Assembly (NCBI GenBank): GCA_022841625.1
Contig: JALHRD010000003.1
Location: 144,309 to 208,308, forward strand
Direction: 5' to 3'
DNA from: Xanthobacteraceae bacterium
GTDB taxonomy: Bacteria; Pseudomonadota; Alphaproteobacteria; Rhizobiales; Xanthobacteraceae
Length of the DNA: 64,000 nt
Shown: one piece after another, positions 35,154 to 43,897 of the stretch
Layout of the letters: the number at the start of each line of letters is the position of its first letter
Position numbering within the stretch: position 1 is the first letter of the stretch
Translations under genes and position numbers: made by a program
Notes under the pieces: model-generated
Told to the model about the DNA's origin: nothing
Database searches by the model: none
Seen by the model: only the letters and a program-made list of their open reading frames with translations

Positions 35154-36347
35154 ATGCAAAATCTCGCGGTCTCGCGCAAACTCGCCTCAGCGATGATGCT
35201 GGCGGTCGGCATTGTCGGGCTCGGCGTGGGTCAGGCCTTATTGCAAAAGCATGCGGAAGCTCAAGGCTCGGGCGTCACGGCGCCGATGTTCGAGGTCGAT
35301 CCGCTCTGGCCGAAACCGCTTCCCAACAATTGGCTGCTCGGCTGGACCATCGGTCTCTGGGTCGATGAGCAAGACCATATCTGGGTGATTCATCGCGGCG
35401 CCGGTGGGCTCCACAACAACGAGCGGGGCGCCGAGCTCGATCCGCCGATCGCCGAGTGCTGCCGCACCGCGCCGCCGGTTCTCGTCTATGAACCGGGCGG
35501 CGGGCTGGTGCGTTCGTGGGGTGGTCCCGGCCAGGGCTATGAGTGGCCGCAGTCCAATCACGGCATTCATGTCGACTACAAAGGCAATGTCTGGATTGGC
35601 GGCAACGGCGCCAAGGATGCCCATGTCCTGAAGTTCACCAAAGACGGCAAGTTTCTGATGCAGGTCGGCAAGTTCGGCATGGGTGGCGGCAGCAACAATG
35701 CGGAGCACTTCGGCCGTGTGGCGAAGATCTGGGTCGATCCGAAAACCAACGAGGCCTATATCGCTGACGGCTACGGCAACAAGCGCATCGCGGTGATCGA
35801 CGCCGACACCGGCAAGATGAAGCGCTTCTGGGGTGCCTACGGCAACAAGCCGGACGACGCCGATCTCGGTCCCTACGATCCCAAGGCGCCGCCTGCGCAG
35901 CAGTTCCGCAATCCGGTTCACTGCGTCGAGCGCGCGAACGACGGGTTCGTCTATGTCTGCGACCGCGCCAATAACCGGCTGCAGGTGTTCACGCCCGAAG
36001 GCAAGTTCGTGAAGGAGGGGATTTTCGCGCGGAACACGCTCGGCTCGGGTTCGGCTTGGGACATCGCATTTACCCGCGATCCCGATCAACGCTTCATCCT
36101 GATGGCGGACGGGCAGAACTCGCGCGTGCGCATCATTGTGCGCGAGACGCTCGAGGAAATCACCGCCTTTGGCGCGGGCGGGCGTCAGCCGGGCCAGTTC
36201 TACGGCGTGCACGGCGTCGCGACCGATTCCAAGGGCAATCTCTACACGACCGAGACCTACGAAGGTAAGCGCCTGCAGAAATTCGTTTACAAAGGCATCG
36301 GTACAGTCCCGCGTGGCTACCAGGGCGTGCTCTGGCCGCGGTCCTGA
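35154..36347 (+). CDS. Exported NHL-repeat beta-propeller protein
   Basis: This 397-residue protein has an N-terminal hydrophobic segment (about 12-28, AMMLAVGIVGLGVGQALL) that is a signal peptide or anchor. Repeated propeller strands follow: DEQDHIWVIHRG, DYKGNVWIGGNG, GYGNKRIAVID, DRANNRLQVFTPEGKFVKE, DSKGNLYTTETY. Proteins of this type resemble peptidyl-alpha-hydroxyglycine lyase and SMP-30-like propellers, and are frequent next to amidohydrolase genes in Bradyrhizobium relatives (from memory). A cysteine pair CC lies at ECCRTAPP. Substrate unknown. RBS GGGAGGAGCCC. Confidence 0.78.
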   Translation: MQNLAVSRKLASAMMLAVGIVGLGVGQALLQKHAEAQGSGVTAPMFEVDPLWPKPLPNNWLLGWTIGLWVDEQDHIWVIHRGAGGLHNNERGAELDPPIAECCRTAPPVLVYEPGGGLVRSWGGPGQGYEWPQSNHGIHVDYKGNVWIGGNGAKDAHVLKFTKDGKFLMQVGKFGMGGGSNNAEHFGRVAKIWVDPKTNEAYIADGYGNKRIAVIDADTGKMKRFWGAYGNKPDDADLGPYDPKAPPAQQFRNPVHCVERANDGFVYVCDRANNRLQVFTPEGKFVKEGIFARNTLGSGSAWDIAFTRDPDQRFILMADGQNSRVRIIVRETLEEITAFGAGGRQPGQFYGVHGVATDSKGNLYTTETYEGKRLQKFVYKGIGTVPRGYQGVLWPRS

Positions 36348-36447
36348 CCGCAATCGCGATACCGCGCCGGTGCGCGCGATTCAGCATGCAATCTGCTTTA
36401 CCACATCGCGCCTGCGCAACGCGCCGGCGCCAGCATTGGTGACGAGG

Positions 36448-36468
36448 GAATTACTCTTTACGTAATTC
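36448..36468. promoter_or_regulatory. Likely HigA operator
   Basis: A perfect 7-N7-7 inverted repeat, GAATTAC and GTAATTC, lies 24 bases before the toxin start. Its centre also contains the palindrome TTACGTAA. The surrounding DNA is A/T-rich, as expected for an autoregulated toxin-antitoxin promoter. Confidence 0.55.
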
Positions 36469-36492
36469 ATAATTTCTGCTAAGGTACTTTTG

Positions 36493-36777
36493 ATGATTGT
36501 GAGTTACCGGGACAGAAAAACCGAACGGTTTGCCAATGGCGAGCGCATTCGGGAATTCTCAGGTTTCGGATGACAGGCCGAAATACGGCTTGACCGGTTG
36601 GAGGTGGCGACGAGCTTGAATGACCTTGCCGCCATGCCTGGCAACCGGCTGGAAGCGCTCAAAGGCGACCGACTGGGCCAATACAGCATCCGTATCAATG
36701 ACCAGTGGCGGATTTGCTTCGAGTGGCCGCAAGGCTCCCCTGGTCCGGTCAATGTCGAGATTGTCGATTATCACTAG
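36493..36777 (+). pseudogene. HigB-type toxin gene with an internal stop codon
   Basis: From ATG 36493 the frame reads MIVSYRDRKTERFANGERIR, then EFSGFG and TGA at codon 27 (36571-36573). The same frame then continues without a break as QAEIRLDRLEVATSLNDL and finishes RINDQWRICFEWPQGSPG, VNVEIVDYH, stop. The full length of 94 residues fits the HigB/RelE family, and the Arg-rich end with QWRICF is the usual catalytic region. From memory of close homologues, GFERQA is expected at the break, so CGA to TGA is the likely mutation. Only a nonsense change, not a frameshift, is needed. Restart inside the gene would lack the N-terminal half. Confidence 0.8.
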
Positions 36778-36788
36778 GAGGCATCGTC

Positions 36789-37109
36789 ATGGCGCGCACC
36801 CCCATCCATCCCGGCGAACACTTGGCTGAAGAGCTCAAGGAACTCGGGATCTCGGCCGCCGAGCTGTCGCGGCAGATCGAGGTGCCAGTGAACCGCGTCA
36901 CCGCAATCATCAACGGCCAGCGCGGCATCACGGCCGACACGGCCTTGCGTCTCGGCCATTGGTTCGGCACCAGCCCGGAATTCTGGCTCAACCTGCAATC
37001 GCTTTACGAATTGCGCCTGGCCCGCCGGGACGTCGGCGACCGTGTGAACAAGCTGCCCAGGCTGACCGACCGCAAGCGCTCTACCGGTTCCGTCCCTACC
37101 CGCGTATAG
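36789..37109 (+). CDS. higA: HigA-type antitoxin, Xre family
   Basis: This 106-residue DNA-binding antitoxin starts MARTPIHPGEHLAEELKELG, the standard HigA opening. A helix-turn-helix (SAAELSRQIEVPVNRVTAIINGQRG) is followed by GTSPEFWLNLQSLYELRLA. It neutralises HigB and represses the operon. ATG 36789 is chosen because AGGAGG (36776-36781) precedes it; that site overlaps the toxin's stop codon. The antitoxin looks intact although its toxin partner is interrupted, so it may survive as a stand-alone regulator. Confidence 0.88.
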   Translation: MARTPIHPGEHLAEELKELGISAAELSRQIEVPVNRVTAIINGQRGITADTALRLGHWFGTSPEFWLNLQSLYELRLARRDVGDRVNKLPRLTDRKRSTGSVPTRV

Positions 37110-37208
37110 CGCTTGGGCACTTTGAAGAACACGGAGCGGCTCGTAGGATGAGATGATCGATCGCCGACTGACGGCCGGGCGAGGAATGAGATCGGTGAAG
37201 AGGGCAAC

Positions 37209-38276
37209 TTGGTCAGCGGACAACAAGCCATCGACTGCGATGTCCATCCGTCGGTGCCCAATCTTGAGGCGCTGATGCCGTATTTCGACGACTACTGGCG
37301 CAATTCGATTGAAGAGCGCGGTATTCCCGGCTTCGAGAGCAATTCCTATCCGCCGCGCGCGCCAATTTCGGTTCGTCAGGATTGGAAAGGCTCGAACGGC
37401 GGCGCGGCCGCCAATGTCAAAGAATTGTCGGCGCAGGTGCTTGACCGGCTGGGTGCCGGCACAGCGATCCTCAATTGTCTATATGGTGCGCATCTGCCGT
37501 ACAGCGAAGATATGGGGGTCGCGGTCGCGCGGGCGGTCAACAATTACGTCGCCAAGGAATGGCTCGATCGCGATCCGCGGTTGCGCGCTTCAATCGTTGT
37601 GCCGACCCAGAACATCGAATACGCGGTCGATGAAGTCGAGCGCGTCGCACGCGACCAGCGTTTCGTCCAGGTTCAACTGGTGACCAACCAGGAGATGCCG
37701 CTCGGCCGGCGTCAGTGGTGGCCGTTGTTCGCGGTGGCGGAGAAGTATGACTTGCCGATCGGGCTGCATCCGGGGTCGACCTACCGTCAGGCGATGACAT
37801 CGCTCGGTTGGCCGACCTACTACATCGAGGATTACGTTGCTTATGCGCAGGCGTTCCAGTCCCAGCTTGGTAGCCTGATTTGCGAGGGGGCGTTTGCAAA
37901 ATTCCCCAAGCTTAAGGTGGTGCTGCTGGAATCTGGCGTAACCTGGCTGCCCGGCTTCCTGTGGCGGCTATCGAAGTTCTGGCGCGGGGTTAGGGCGGAG
38001 GTCCCTTGGGTCGACCGTCCACCCGGGGAGATCGTGCGCGACCATGTCCGGCTGACCGTCCAGCCGTTCGACGCCCCCGACGATCCGGAAATCGTGCAAC
38101 GGCTGGTCGATCAGCTCGAATCCGATGATATATTGATTTATGCATCGGATTTTCCGCATTGGCAGTTCGACGGCGAGGACGCCTTGCCACGGGGCTTGCC
38201 GGAATCGCTCAAGCGGAAGATCCTGGTCGATAATCCGCTCGCGACCTATCCGCGTCTGAGGGAGGGTGCCCGATGA
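37209..38276 (+). CDS. Amidohydrolase family protein 1 of the operon
   Basis: This 355-residue metal-dependent hydrolase of the ACMSD superfamily opens with AIDCDVHPSVPN, where DxH supplies metal ligands. GLHPGSTYRQ, LLESGVTWLPG and the catalytic Asp in IYASDFPHWQFDG follow. The likely start is TTG at 37209 behind AGAGGG; no ATG lies nearby in frame before the conserved DCDVHP. It overlaps the next amidohydrolase by 4 bases (ATGA), so the two are coupled and probably form a hetero-oligomer or act in sequence. Related enzymes work on aromatic or hydroxy acids; substrate unknown. Confidence 0.82.
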   Translation: MVSGQQAIDCDVHPSVPNLEALMPYFDDYWRNSIEERGIPGFESNSYPPRAPISVRQDWKGSNGGAAANVKELSAQVLDRLGAGTAILNCLYGAHLPYSEDMGVAVARAVNNYVAKEWLDRDPRLRASIVVPTQNIEYAVDEVERVARDQRFVQVQLVTNQEMPLGRRQWWPLFAVAEKYDLPIGLHPGSTYRQAMTSLGWPTYYIEDYVAYAQAFQSQLGSLICEGAFAKFPKLKVVLLESGVTWLPGFLWRLSKFWRGVRAEVPWVDRPPGEIVRDHVRLTVQPFDAPDDPEIVQRLVDQLESDDILIYASDFPHWQFDGEDALPRGLPESLKRKILVDNPLATYPRLREGAR

Positions 38277-39373
38277 ACATCGAATTGCGACAGCCGGAGC
38301 TTCGCTCCAACACCCGCCTCAAGATCGTCGATGTCGATATCCATCCCAAGAGCTCGATTGAGGATCTCAAGCCCTATCTGAGCCAGCGCTGGTGGGATCA
38401 TCTCACGACCTATGGCCAGCGAACCCGCCAGGGCTATCTGAAGGGCTTTCCCTATCCCAAGATGCAGCCACAAGCGTCGCGGCGCGACGCCTGGCCGCCG
38501 GACGGCGGACTGCCGGCGAGCAATCTTAACTTCATGAAGCAGCAGTTCCTGGACGCCTATCCGATCGAATACGCCATCATGAATCCACTGTCGCCGACCG
38601 GGCAGGGCGATCAGAACTCGGAATTTTCCGCCGCCATGGCGTTTGCGGCCAACGAGTTTCAACTTGAAGGCTGGCACAAGCAGGATCAGCGGCTGCTGGC
38701 TTCGGTGGTCGTGCCGTTTGAGGATGCCGATGCGACCCGCGTCGAGGTCAAGCGCCGCGCCGGCGACAAGCGCTTCGCGCATGTGCTGCTCAAGACCCGC
38801 ACCAATGATCTGCTCGGCAAGAAACAGTATTGGCCGGTGTATGAAGCCGCGATCGAAGCCGGGCTTCCAATCGGCATTCATGTGTTTGGCACCAGTGGCC
38901 GGCCAGCGAGCAACACCGGTTGGCCGTCATTTTATATCGAGGATATGACCGAGCATGCCTCGTGCTGCCAGGCGCAGGTCGCGAGCCTGGTGCTCGAAGG
39001 CGTTTTCGAGCGCTATCCCGAACTCAAGATCGTAATGATCGAGGCCGGTTTCGGCTGGATGCCGCCGCTCGGCTGGCGGATGGACAAGAACTGGAAGAAG
39101 CTCAAGGCCGACGTTCCGCATCTCAAAAAGGCGCCGTCGGAATATATGCGCGAGCATATCTGGGTCTCGACCCAGCCGATGGAAGAGGCCGACACGCCGG
39201 AGCAGTTGATCGACACCATGCGTTGGATCGGCTGGGACAGGATCATGTATTCGTCGGACTACCCGCATTGGGATTTCGACGATCCATTCCTGGCGCTGCC
39301 GCCGTCGCTCGACGAAAAGACGCGCAACATGATTCTGTGCGAAAATGCGCGCTCTTTGTATCGGCTCGGTTGA
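38273..39373 (+). CDS. Amidohydrolase family protein 2 of the operon
   Basis: This 366-residue paralogue of the preceding gene has VDVDIHPKSSIEDLKPYL at the N-terminus. IGIHVFGTSGRP, MIEAGFGWMPP and MYSSDYPHWDFDDP follow, so the metal ligands and catalytic Asp are intact. It overlaps the upstream gene by ATGA and its stop lies 9 bases before the Rieske gene ATG. The three genes look like one operon. Confidence 0.85.
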   Translation: MNIELRQPELRSNTRLKIVDVDIHPKSSIEDLKPYLSQRWWDHLTTYGQRTRQGYLKGFPYPKMQPQASRRDAWPPDGGLPASNLNFMKQQFLDAYPIEYAIMNPLSPTGQGDQNSEFSAAMAFAANEFQLEGWHKQDQRLLASVVVPFEDADATRVEVKRRAGDKRFAHVLLKTRTNDLLGKKQYWPVYEAAIEAGLPIGIHVFGTSGRPASNTGWPSFYIEDMTEHASCCQAQVASLVLEGVFERYPELKIVMIEAGFGWMPPLGWRMDKNWKKLKADVPHLKKAPSEYMREHIWVSTQPMEEADTPEQLIDTMRWIGWDRIMYSSDYPHWDFDDPFLALPPSLDEKTRNMILCENARSLYRLG

Positions 39374-39382
39374 TTGCGACCG

Positions 39383-39796
39383 ATGGCTGGTCATGTTGTC
39401 GCCGCCGTCGACGAGATTCCACCCGGCCAGCGCAAGCTGGTCGCGGTGAACGGTCGCAATATCGCAGTGTTCAATCTCGGCGGCGAATTCTTCGCGCTCA
39501 ACGATCGCTGCCCGCATCGCGGCGGCAGCTTGGCGCATGGCATCCAGACCGCGCTGGTGGAGTCGAAAGTGCCGGGTGAATATCTCTGTTCGCGCCCCGG
39601 CGAGATGGTGAAGTGCCCCTGGCATGGCTGGGCGTTCGACATCCGGACCGGCAAGTCCTGGTGCGACCCCGCGCGCTTGCGGGTGCGGCAATATCCGGTG
39701 ACGGTGAAGCCCGGCGCCGAACTGGTCGAAGGTCCCTACCAGGCGGAATCGTTTCCGGTGCGGATTGAGAATAATTACATCGTCATTGAGGCCTAG
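39383..39796 (+). CDS. Rieske [2Fe-2S] protein
   Basis: This 137-residue protein carries the Rieske pattern NDRCPHRGGSLAHG followed by VKCPWHGWAFDIRTG: two CxH/CxxH ligand pairs. It is short, like a ferredoxin component, rather than a full ring-hydroxylating alpha subunit. ATG 39383 is preferred over TTG 39374. The insertion of about 20 residues between the pairs (ALVESKVPGEYLCSRPG) is typical of proteins associated with amidohydrolases. It should deliver electrons to an oxygenase, but none is encoded next to it. Its stop TAG is part of the degenerate hairpin that begins at 39793. Confidence 0.85.
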   Translation: MAGHVVAAVDEIPPGQRKLVAVNGRNIAVFNLGGEFFALNDRCPHRGGSLAHGIQTALVESKVPGEYLCSRPGEMVKCPWHGWAFDIRTGKSWCDPARLRVRQYPVTVKPGAELVEGPYQAESFPVRIENNYIVIEA

Positions 39797-39904
39797 TACC
39801 TGGAATCAAAGGTTCGAGCCACGAGGTACACGATGCTAACCGACTCTGACGATTCGCCTTTTTCCATCGCGACTGAGTCACCTGTGATTGATAGAGGGTA
39901 CTAG
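39793..39904. repeat. Degenerate hairpin element after the Rieske gene
   Basis: CTAGTACC at the left end pairs with GGTACTAG at the right end (8 bp). The inner arms pair only in patches (ATCAAAGGT against a CACCTGTGATTGAT-like stretch). With 112 bases it is longer than the intact copies. It supplies the stop codon of the Rieske gene and ends 2 bases before the next start codon. Confidence 0.5.
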
Positions 39905-39906
39905 CC

Positions 39907-40095
39907 GTGCCGGAAACGCCGCACGGCGACATCTATTTCGAATTCACCGTGATCGGACGCAATGTAAAGGTGTCGGCGATCGACGCCGCGACCGGAACCG
40001 AGATCAGCATCTTGGGGCCTGCAACGGCCTCGCAGTCGGATTTGCAACGGATTGCGCTGCAAAAGCTGATGATCCGCCTGAAGGCGGCTGGTTGA
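39907..40095 (+). CDS. Small conserved alphaproteobacterial protein (DUF6898-like)
   Basis: This 62-residue protein starts with GTG and reads GDIYFEFTVIGRNVKVSAID, then ATGTEISILGPATAS and LQRIALQKLMIRLK. The pattern of a beta-strand pair plus a helix, with FEFxxIGxxVKVxAxDxxTGTE, is one I associate with a short conserved protein family (DUF number from memory). No function is known. It starts right after the degenerate hairpin at 39793-39904, so its promoter must lie within or before that element. Confidence 0.6.
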   Translation: MPETPHGDIYFEFTVIGRNVKVSAIDAATGTEISILGPATASQSDLQRIALQKLMIRLKAAG

Positions 40096-40167
40096 GGCGT
40101 ATTCCCGTCCTGACGATTCCGCACTATCATGAAGGCCATCTGGATACTTTCTTGGGGAAACCGCTTC

Positions 40168-41037
40168 ATGCAGGACGTTCTCGAAATGCAGGTTGTGCCG
40201 CTCTCGTCGGCATGTGGAGCGGAGATCAGGGGCGTCGACGTGACCCGGCCGCTGTCGCGCGAAATGGTCGACGCGATCAGGGATGCCTGGGACAAGCATA
40301 TCGTGTTGGTGTTTCGCGGCCAGACCGTGACCCAGGACCAGCAGCTCGCATTCGCCTCCTATTTCGGCGATCTCGGCTCACGCAAAAAGGCGCCCGAAAA
40401 ATTGCGCGCCCGCGCGGAGGGCAGTCAGCAGGACAACGAAAAAATCCTGCTGGTCAGCAATATCAAGGAAGACGGCGTGCCGATTGGCGCCTTCGGCGAG
40501 GGCGAATTCTGGTTCCACATCGATTCCGGATATTCGGCAAAGCCCTATCGCTACACGTTCCTGTACGCGATGGAATTGCCGTCGACCGGCGGCAACACCA
40601 TGTTCTCAAACATGTACAAGGCTTATGACGCGGTGCCAGACGCGCTCAAGCAAAAGCTCGCCGGCAAACGCGCGCTGCATATTCACGAATACAACCGCGC
40701 CCGGCAGGCCGATGCGTCGGGCGACATCAGCAATATTCCGCATTATTACCACCCGGTATTCATCACCCATCCCGGCACCGGCCGTAAGACCTTGTTCGTC
40801 GACCGGCTGATGACGACCGCGCTGGAAGGCTTCGATCCGGTCGAGGGCGCCGGCATTCTCGATCAGCTCTATGACATCGGCGAACGGCGCGAATTCATCT
40901 ACGAGCACGTCTGGCAGCTTGGCGATTTCCTGATGTGGGACAACCGCTGCACCATTCACGCACGCACCGATTTTCCGAAGGAAGAGCGCCGCTTGCTGCG
41001 CCGCTGCACAGTCGAGGGCGAGACGCTCTTTGAGTGA
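40168..41037 (+). CDS. TauD/TfdA-family Fe(II)/2-oxoglutarate dioxygenase
   Basis: This 289-residue enzyme should use 2-oxoglutarate and O2 to hydroxylate or cleave a small acid. The N-terminal VVPLSSACGAEIRGVD and VFRGQTVTQDQQLAFASYFG are characteristic. The iron ligands are His and Asp of FWFHIDSGY and the distal His in CTIHARTDF; the 2-oxoglutarate Arg lies in RRLLRRC. ATG 40168 (MQDVLEMQVV) is the working start; 40129 and 40186 are alternatives. The substrate (taurine, phenoxyacetate or other) cannot be told from sequence. It is a single gene. Confidence 0.85.
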   Translation: MQDVLEMQVVPLSSACGAEIRGVDVTRPLSREMVDAIRDAWDKHIVLVFRGQTVTQDQQLAFASYFGDLGSRKKAPEKLRARAEGSQQDNEKILLVSNIKEDGVPIGAFGEGEFWFHIDSGYSAKPYRYTFLYAMELPSTGGNTMFSNMYKAYDAVPDALKQKLAGKRALHIHEYNRARQADASGDISNIPHYYHPVFITHPGTGRKTLFVDRLMTTALEGFDPVEGAGILDQLYDIGERREFIYEHVWQLGDFLMWDNRCTIHARTDFPKEERRLLRRCTVEGETLFE

Positions 41038-41181
41038 CACGGTTGCGGCCCCGCCCGCTCGATTGGGGGGGGGCAGCCTGTGACGGCGATGCAGTAGGCA
41101 GCCCGGCAGCCGGCTGATAGGATTGCAATAACGACAACAACGAATGGCGTCGCCAACGCGCGAAGCCGAGGGAGGATGGAA

Positions 41182-41670
41182 ATGGCAAGACTCAACATCA
41201 ATGGCCAGAATCGCGATGTGCAGGTGGCGGCCGATACGCCGCTGTTGTGGGTGATCCGCGAGCAGGTCGGCTTGACCGGAACCAAATATGGTTGTGGCGT
41301 CGCGCAATGCGGCTCCTGCTCGGTCCACATCAATGGCGAGCTCGTGCGTTCGTGCTCGATGCGGGTCGGCGACGTGCGACCGACCGACAAGATCGTGACC
41401 ATCGAAGGCCTGTCGCGCAATTCGTCCCATCCGGTGCAGCGGGCCTGGGCCGCGATCGACGTGCCGCAATGCGGCTATTGCCAGTCCGGCCAGATCATGG
41501 CCGCGGCGGCGCTGCTGCGAAAGAAGCCGCGGCCGACCGACGCCGACATCGATGAGGCGATGACCAATATCTGCCGCTGCGGCACCTATCAGCGGATTCG
41601 CGCGGCCGTGCATATGGCGGCCGGTAATGGCAACGGCGGCTCAGTCGGCCGCGGTAACCGCAAATCCTGA
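41182..41670 (+). CDS. [2Fe-2S] subunit of an isoquinoline 1-oxidoreductase-like molybdoenzyme
   Basis: This 162-residue protein carries two [2Fe-2S] clusters. The plant-type [13 protein letters not shown] with RSC lies at about 40-62, and the second cluster shows CGYCQSGQI with CRCGTYQRI near the end. It passes electrons from the molybdenum subunit encoded next. ATG 41182 is favoured because GAGGGAGG at 41168-41175 is spaced correctly for it, while ATG 41176 directly abuts that site. A short Gly/Asn tail follows the helical domain. No FAD subunit is encoded nearby, as in IorAB-type two-subunit enzymes. Confidence 0.88.
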   Translation: MARLNINGQNRDVQVAADTPLLWVIREQVGLTGTKYGCGVAQCGSCSVHINGELVRSCSMRVGDVRPTDKIVTIEGLSRNSSHPVQRAWAAIDVPQCGYCQSGQIMAAAALLRKKPRPTDADIDEAMTNICRCGTYQRIRAAVHMAAGNGNGGSVGRGNRKS

Positions 41671-41687
41671 TGTCGGGGAGATCAGCC

Positions 41688-43880
41688 ATGACCAAAACAA
41701 TCCACGACACGACCGCCCCCGTTTCTCGGCGCAAGTTCATTGTTGGCTCGGCGGCGGTTGCCGGCGGCGGGCTCGCGCTCGGCTTCGATGTACCGCTCGG
41801 CGCCGCGCAGGGGCAGAACGCAGGCAACGAGCTCGGCATCTGGGTGGTGGTGCGGCCCAACAACGATTGCGTTATTCGCATTGCGCGGTCGGAGATGGGG
41901 CAAGGTACGATCACCGGGCTCGCCCAGCTCGTTGCCGAAGAGCTCGAATGCGACTGGCAGCGGGTCAAGACCGAGGGTCTGTTGCCGGGGCAGAACCTGG
42001 CGCGTAAGCGCGCTTGGGGCAACATGTCCACCGGCGGCAGCCAGGGCATCCGCCAATCGCAGGATTACGTCCGACGCGGCGGCGCGGTCGCGCGCATGAT
42101 GTTGTTGCAGGCGGCGGCCAACGAATGGGGCGTGCCGGTCGGCGAGTTGACGGTCTCGAAAGGCACCATCAGCCACGCAGCCTCTAAACGCCAGACCACC
42201 TACGGACGGGTCGCCGCGGCCGCGGTCAAGCTCACGCCGCCAGACCCGAAGAGCATCAAGCTCAAGGACCCAAAGAGTTGGACGATCGCCGGCAAGCCGC
42301 TCAAGCGGCTCGATACCGCGGCCAAGCTCAATGGCAGTCTGGTCTATGCGATCGATCTCAAGCTGCCGGGGATGCTCAATGCGGCGATCAAGGACTGTCC
42401 GGTTTATGGCGGCAAGCTCAGGAGCTTCGACGAGGCCAAGGTCGCCAAACTGCCTGGCGTCCGCAAGGTCGTGCGGGTCAAGGATACTGCCGTGGCGGTT
42501 GTCGCCGATACCTGGTGGCAGGCCAAGACCGCCCTCGACGCGCTTCCGATTGTCTGGGATGAGGGCGAAAACGCCAAGGTGTCCGACGCCACGATCGCAC
42601 AGCATATCGCAACCGGCCTGACCGCAACCGAGACCAACGGCGACCGCCGTGAGGGCGACGCGCTGGCGGCAATCGCGGGTGCGGCGAAGAAGATCGAGGC
42701 GACCTATTCCACGCCGTTTCTTTCCCATGCCTGCATGGAGGTGATGAACGCGACGGTGCGGCTCACCGCCGACAAGGCCGAATGCTGGACGCCGACACAA
42801 AACCTTGAGGCCTCGCTCGCAGCACTGTCATCGGAATCGGGAGTGCCGCTTGGGCAATGCGAGGTCTATCGCCACGATCTCGGCGGCGGCTTTGGCCGGC
42901 GCGGCGGCACCCAGGACTATGTCCGCAAGGCCGTGACGGTGGCCAAGGAGTTCCCGGGCATTCCGATCAAACTGATCTGGTCGCGGGAAGAAGACCAGAC
43001 CCACGATTTCTTCCGGCCGATCTCGATGGCCAAGTTCTCCGCCGGCCTCGACGAGAAGAACAATCTGGTCGGTCTGCACGTGCGGGTGTCGGGCCAGTCG
43101 ATCAATGCCCATCTCAATCCGGCGGCGATGGCCGGCGGTCGCGACATGCGACAGTTGCAAGGTTTCTGGGCGGAAGCGGGCGATGCGCAGATGGGCTACA
43201 CCGTGCCTAACCTGCTGGTCGAATACGCCATGCGCAACACCCATGTTCCGGTCGGTCCCTGGCGCGGGGTCAATACCAACCAGAACGGCTATTATTTGGA
43301 GTGCTTTATCGAAGAAGTTGCACGCGCATCCGGTCGGGACTCGCTTGAGTTCCGCCGCGCCATGATGAGCAAGCATCCCAAGCACCTCGCCGTGCTCAAC
43401 GCGGCGGCCGAGAAGGGCGATTGGGGCAAGCCGCTGCCGCCAGGCGTGCATCGCGGCATCGCGCAGTTCATGGGCTATGGCAGCTATTCCGCCGCCACCG
43501 CCGAGGTGTCGGTCGACAAGGCCGGCAACGTCAAGGTGCACCGCATGGTGCTGGCCTTGAACTGCGGCCACATCGCCAACCCCGACCAGATCGCCGCACA
43601 GGTCGAGGGCTCGGTGGTCTACGGCCTCAGCGCGACGTTGTTCGGCGAGTGCCCGGTCGCGAACGGCCGCATGACCAGCCTCAACTTTGACACCTACCGG
43701 ATGCTGCGGCTTGCGGAGATGCCGAAGGTGGAGACCGTGACGGTGCCGACCTACGACTTCTGGGGCGGCGTTGGCGAACCGACCATCTGCGTGGTTGCGC
43801 CGGCCGTGATAAACGCAATCTTCACCGCCACCGGCAAGCCGGTGCGTAGCCTGCCGGTCAAGAACGTGAAGCTGGTATAG
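41688..43880 (+). CDS. Molybdopterin-binding subunit, isoquinoline 1-oxidoreductase-like
   Basis: This 730-residue subunit of the xanthine-oxidase superfamily has a Tat signal (SRRKFIVGSAAVAGGGLALG). That predicts a periplasmic enzyme carrying its Fe-S partner with it. MGQGTITGLAQLVAEELECDW, YRHDLGGGFGRRGGTQDY and the closing GVGEPTICVVAPAVINAIF are the cofactor-binding motifs of the IorB/aldehyde-oxidase group. ATG 41688 has GGGGAGATC upstream and starts the Tat peptide. The natural substrate is an N-heterocycle or aldehyde; the electron acceptor may be a cytochrome c, but none is adjacent. Confidence 0.88.
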   Translation: MTKTIHDTTAPVSRRKFIVGSAAVAGGGLALGFDVPLGAAQGQNAGNELGIWVVVRPNNDCVIRIARSEMGQGTITGLAQLVAEELECDWQRVKTEGLLPGQNLARKRAWGNMSTGGSQGIRQSQDYVRRGGAVARMMLLQAAANEWGVPVGELTVSKGTISHAASKRQTTYGRVAAAAVKLTPPDPKSIKLKDPKSWTIAGKPLKRLDTAAKLNGSLVYAIDLKLPGMLNAAIKDCPVYGGKLRSFDEAKVAKLPGVRKVVRVKDTAVAVVADTWWQAKTALDALPIVWDEGENAKVSDATIAQHIATGLTATETNGDRREGDALAAIAGAAKKIEATYSTPFLSHACMEVMNATVRLTADKAECWTPTQNLEASLAALSSESGVPLGQCEVYRHDLGGGFGRRGGTQDYVRKAVTVAKEFPGIPIKLIWSREEDQTHDFFRPISMAKFSAGLDEKNNLVGLHVRVSGQSINAHLNPAAMAGGRDMRQLQGFWAEAGDAQMGYTVPNLLVEYAMRNTHVPVGPWRGVNTNQNGYYLECFIEEVARASGRDSLEFRRAMMSKHPKHLAVLNAAAEKGDWGKPLPPGVHRGIAQFMGYGSYSAATAEVSVDKAGNVKVHRMVLALNCGHIANPDQIAAQVEGSVVYGLSATLFGECPVANGRMTSLNFDTYRMLRLAEMPKVETVTVPTYDFWGGVGEPTICVVAPAVINAIFTATGKPVRSLPVKNVKLV

Positions 43881-43897
43881 ATAGCCCGATTAAATTC

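Noticed and set aside
39793..39904. tRNA-like gene (GGTTCGAGCC resembles a T-loop)
   Set aside because: No anticodon arm, acceptor stem or CCA end can be built; the ends fit the CTAG hairpin family instead.
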